Of a DNA stretch of 64,000 nucleotides, positions 63,519 through 64,000 are shown in pieces. Source of the DNA: an uncultured Actinomycetes bacterium (lineage in GTDB: Bacteria > Actinomycetota > Acidimicrobiia > Acidimicrobiales > Acidimicrobilacustridaceae); assembly GCA_937876315.1 (NCBI GenBank), contig CALEHQ010000019.1, forward strand, positions 44,103 through 108,102, read 5' to 3'. The notes under the pieces were generated by a model that saw only the letters and a program-made list of their open reading frames with translations, did not search any database and was not told where the DNA came from. Position numbers and translations under genes: made by a program. Positions within the stretch are counted from its first letter, which is position 1. Each line of letters begins with the position of its first letter.

Positions 63519-63541
63519 CCTGTGGAAAACTATTTCAAGTG
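63504..63541 (+). repeat. Imperfect hairpin CACTTG-AAATAG/CTATTT-CAAGTG
   Basis: 12 paired bases with a 3-base bulge and an 11-base loop. No T-run follows. It could be an operator or an RNA leader structure. Confidence 0.45.
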
Positions 63542-63810
63542 TCGTCTATGGACTCGATTACAACGATCAGACGCGCAAAACGCATTCAACAAACGCGTTC
63601 GCGCTCACGCGTAACCCAGTCAATGTTCTGAACGGAAAAAACGCGCAAACAACGCGTGCATCCACGGATTCACCATTTACGTGCGCGATGTGAGTACCGT
63701 TTTTTGTGCAACGTCGTCACGAACCACGTGCGGCGTGCACTTCAGTAGCGATTCATGCAGCTGTTGTTGGTACCACTACACAAAATCATGAAGACGCCGA
63801 GGAGGCGAAG

Positions 63811-64000
63811 ATGGCAGCAGTGAAGAAGCGGGCGGCCAAGAAGGCACCCGCAAAGAAGCGCACGGCGAAGAAGGCGGCTCCGGCCAAGAAGCGTGCAACC
63901 AAGAAGCGCGCAACCAAGAAGCGCGTAGCGAAGAAGGCTCCGGCCAAGAAGCGCGCAACCAAGAAGCGCGTAGCGAAGAAGGCTCCGGCCAAGAAGCGCG
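63811..64000 (+). CDS. Histone H1-like Lys/Ala/Arg-rich DNA-binding protein (cut at right edge)
   Basis: Begins ATG GCA GCA at 63811 after GGAGG. The 63 visible residues are almost entirely Lys, Ala, Arg, Thr, Pro and Val in KKRATKKRVAKKAPA-type repeats, like the basic tails of actinobacterial HU/HupB or H1-like proteins. No folded HU domain precedes the repeats, so this is either an H1-like protein or one whose globular part lies beyond the window. It probably binds and compacts DNA. The gene continues past the right edge. Confidence 0.8.
   Translation, partial: MAAVKKRAAKKAPAKKRTAKKAAPAKKRATKKRATKKRVAKKAPAKKRATKKRVAKKAPAKKR
63911..64000 (+). repeat. Two exact 45-bp tandem repeats in histone-like gene
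   Basis: Bases 63911-63955 and 63956-64000 are identical, each encoding 15 residues of the basic repeat. Partial copies precede them, and the array may continue past the window. Confidence 0.95.

Larger units (their letters stand above)
63354..63810. other. Noncoding region (457 bp) before histone-like gene
   Basis: The only gap above 300 bases. It is more A/T-rich than its surroundings. It contains the M20 promoter element (63361-63366), AGGAGG followed by a 19-codon ORF (63459-63518), and an imperfect hairpin whose left arm covers that ORF's stop (63504-63541). Five ACGCGT/ACGCGC motifs follow between 63571 and 63657. No conserved gene or RNA family is recognised. Confidence 0.6.

Noticed and set aside
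63911..64000. 45-bp repeats as a CRISPR array
   Set aside because: Copies are directly adjacent without spacers and stay in frame in a coding sequence.
1..64000. Prophage, transposon, toxin-antitoxin or defence island
   Set aside because: No integrase, transposase, attachment repeat, toxin pair or nuclease-helicase defence set was found; gene order is typical core chromosome.

Overview
The window looks like a contiguous chromosomal segment of an actinobacterium, most likely from the Acidimicrobiia. Several gene sets point there. They are MurT/GatD, a DUF2469 gene beside yraN, a SepIVA-like DivIVA protein in the rsmD-coaD-rnc-smc cluster, and a Kgd-type 2-oxoglutarate decarboxylase with a fused E2-like domain. 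Others are a mycothiol-linked nitroreductase with a mycoredoxin, a mycothiol conjugate amidase (Mca), a UvrD2-type helicase with an HRDC domain, and an MprA-MprB-PepD-like gene order. Lineage is inferred from gene content and has not been tested by phylogeny. I see no rRNA, tRNA, insertion sequence, prophage or CRISPR array. Coding density is very high and many neighbouring genes overlap by 1 to 8 bases.

Layout. 1-3.2 kb (+): murT (cut at the left edge), gatD, a small membrane protein and a Prx5-type peroxiredoxin, closed by a clear terminator. 3.2-7.5 kb (-): an old-yellow-enzyme/dienoyl-CoA-reductase-like flavoprotein, a PLDc_N-SHOCT membrane protein and an acyl-CoA carboxylase carboxyltransferase. 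7.7-11.7 kb (+): sulfotransferase, amidase, PadR regulator and SDR. 11.7-16.5 kb: a GT39-like glycosyltransferase, a SnoaL-like protein, a zinc alcohol dehydrogenase, the nitroreductase/mycoredoxin pair and a divergent TetR regulator. 16.5-22.4 kb (-): an information-processing cluster (ftsY, a 22-codon micro-ORF, ffh, rpsP, khpA, rimM, trmD, rplS, DUF2469, yraN). 22.5-25.9 kb (-): response regulator, histidine kinase and HtrA protease. 26.1-29.1 kb (+): MoxR ATPase, DUF58 protein and VWA protein. 29.1-38.3 kb (-): one long overlapping operon, rsmD-coaD-sepIVA-like-DUF177-rpmF-plsX-acpP-rnc-mutM-smc. 38.3-43.5 kb: small enzymes, recG and a DAK/DegV protein. 43.6-46.7 kb (+): rpmB, a cold-shock-like protein, pckG and a VOC-like protein. 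46.7-54.0 kb: a MhuD-like monooxygenase, map, mca, a CoA-transferase, a hydrolase, galT and galK. 54.0-63.4 kb: a PH-SHOCT protein, uvrD2, a thioesterase, xthA, kgd and an M20 peptidase. The right edge cuts a lysine/alanine-rich histone-like gene made of exact 45-base repeats.

Two observations deserve most attention. First, a 22-codon ORF sits exactly between ftsY and ffh, sharing ATGA with the ftsY stop and TGATG with the ffh start, so the two SRP GTPase genes appear translationally coupled through an uncharacterised micropeptide. Second, at least 19 genes that begin a transcription unit carry a TANNNT hexamer 5-9 bases before the start codon. This is the geometry of leaderless actinobacterial transcripts. 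Five divergent gene pairs involve such elements, and in one pair the two -10 hexamers overlap by two bases.
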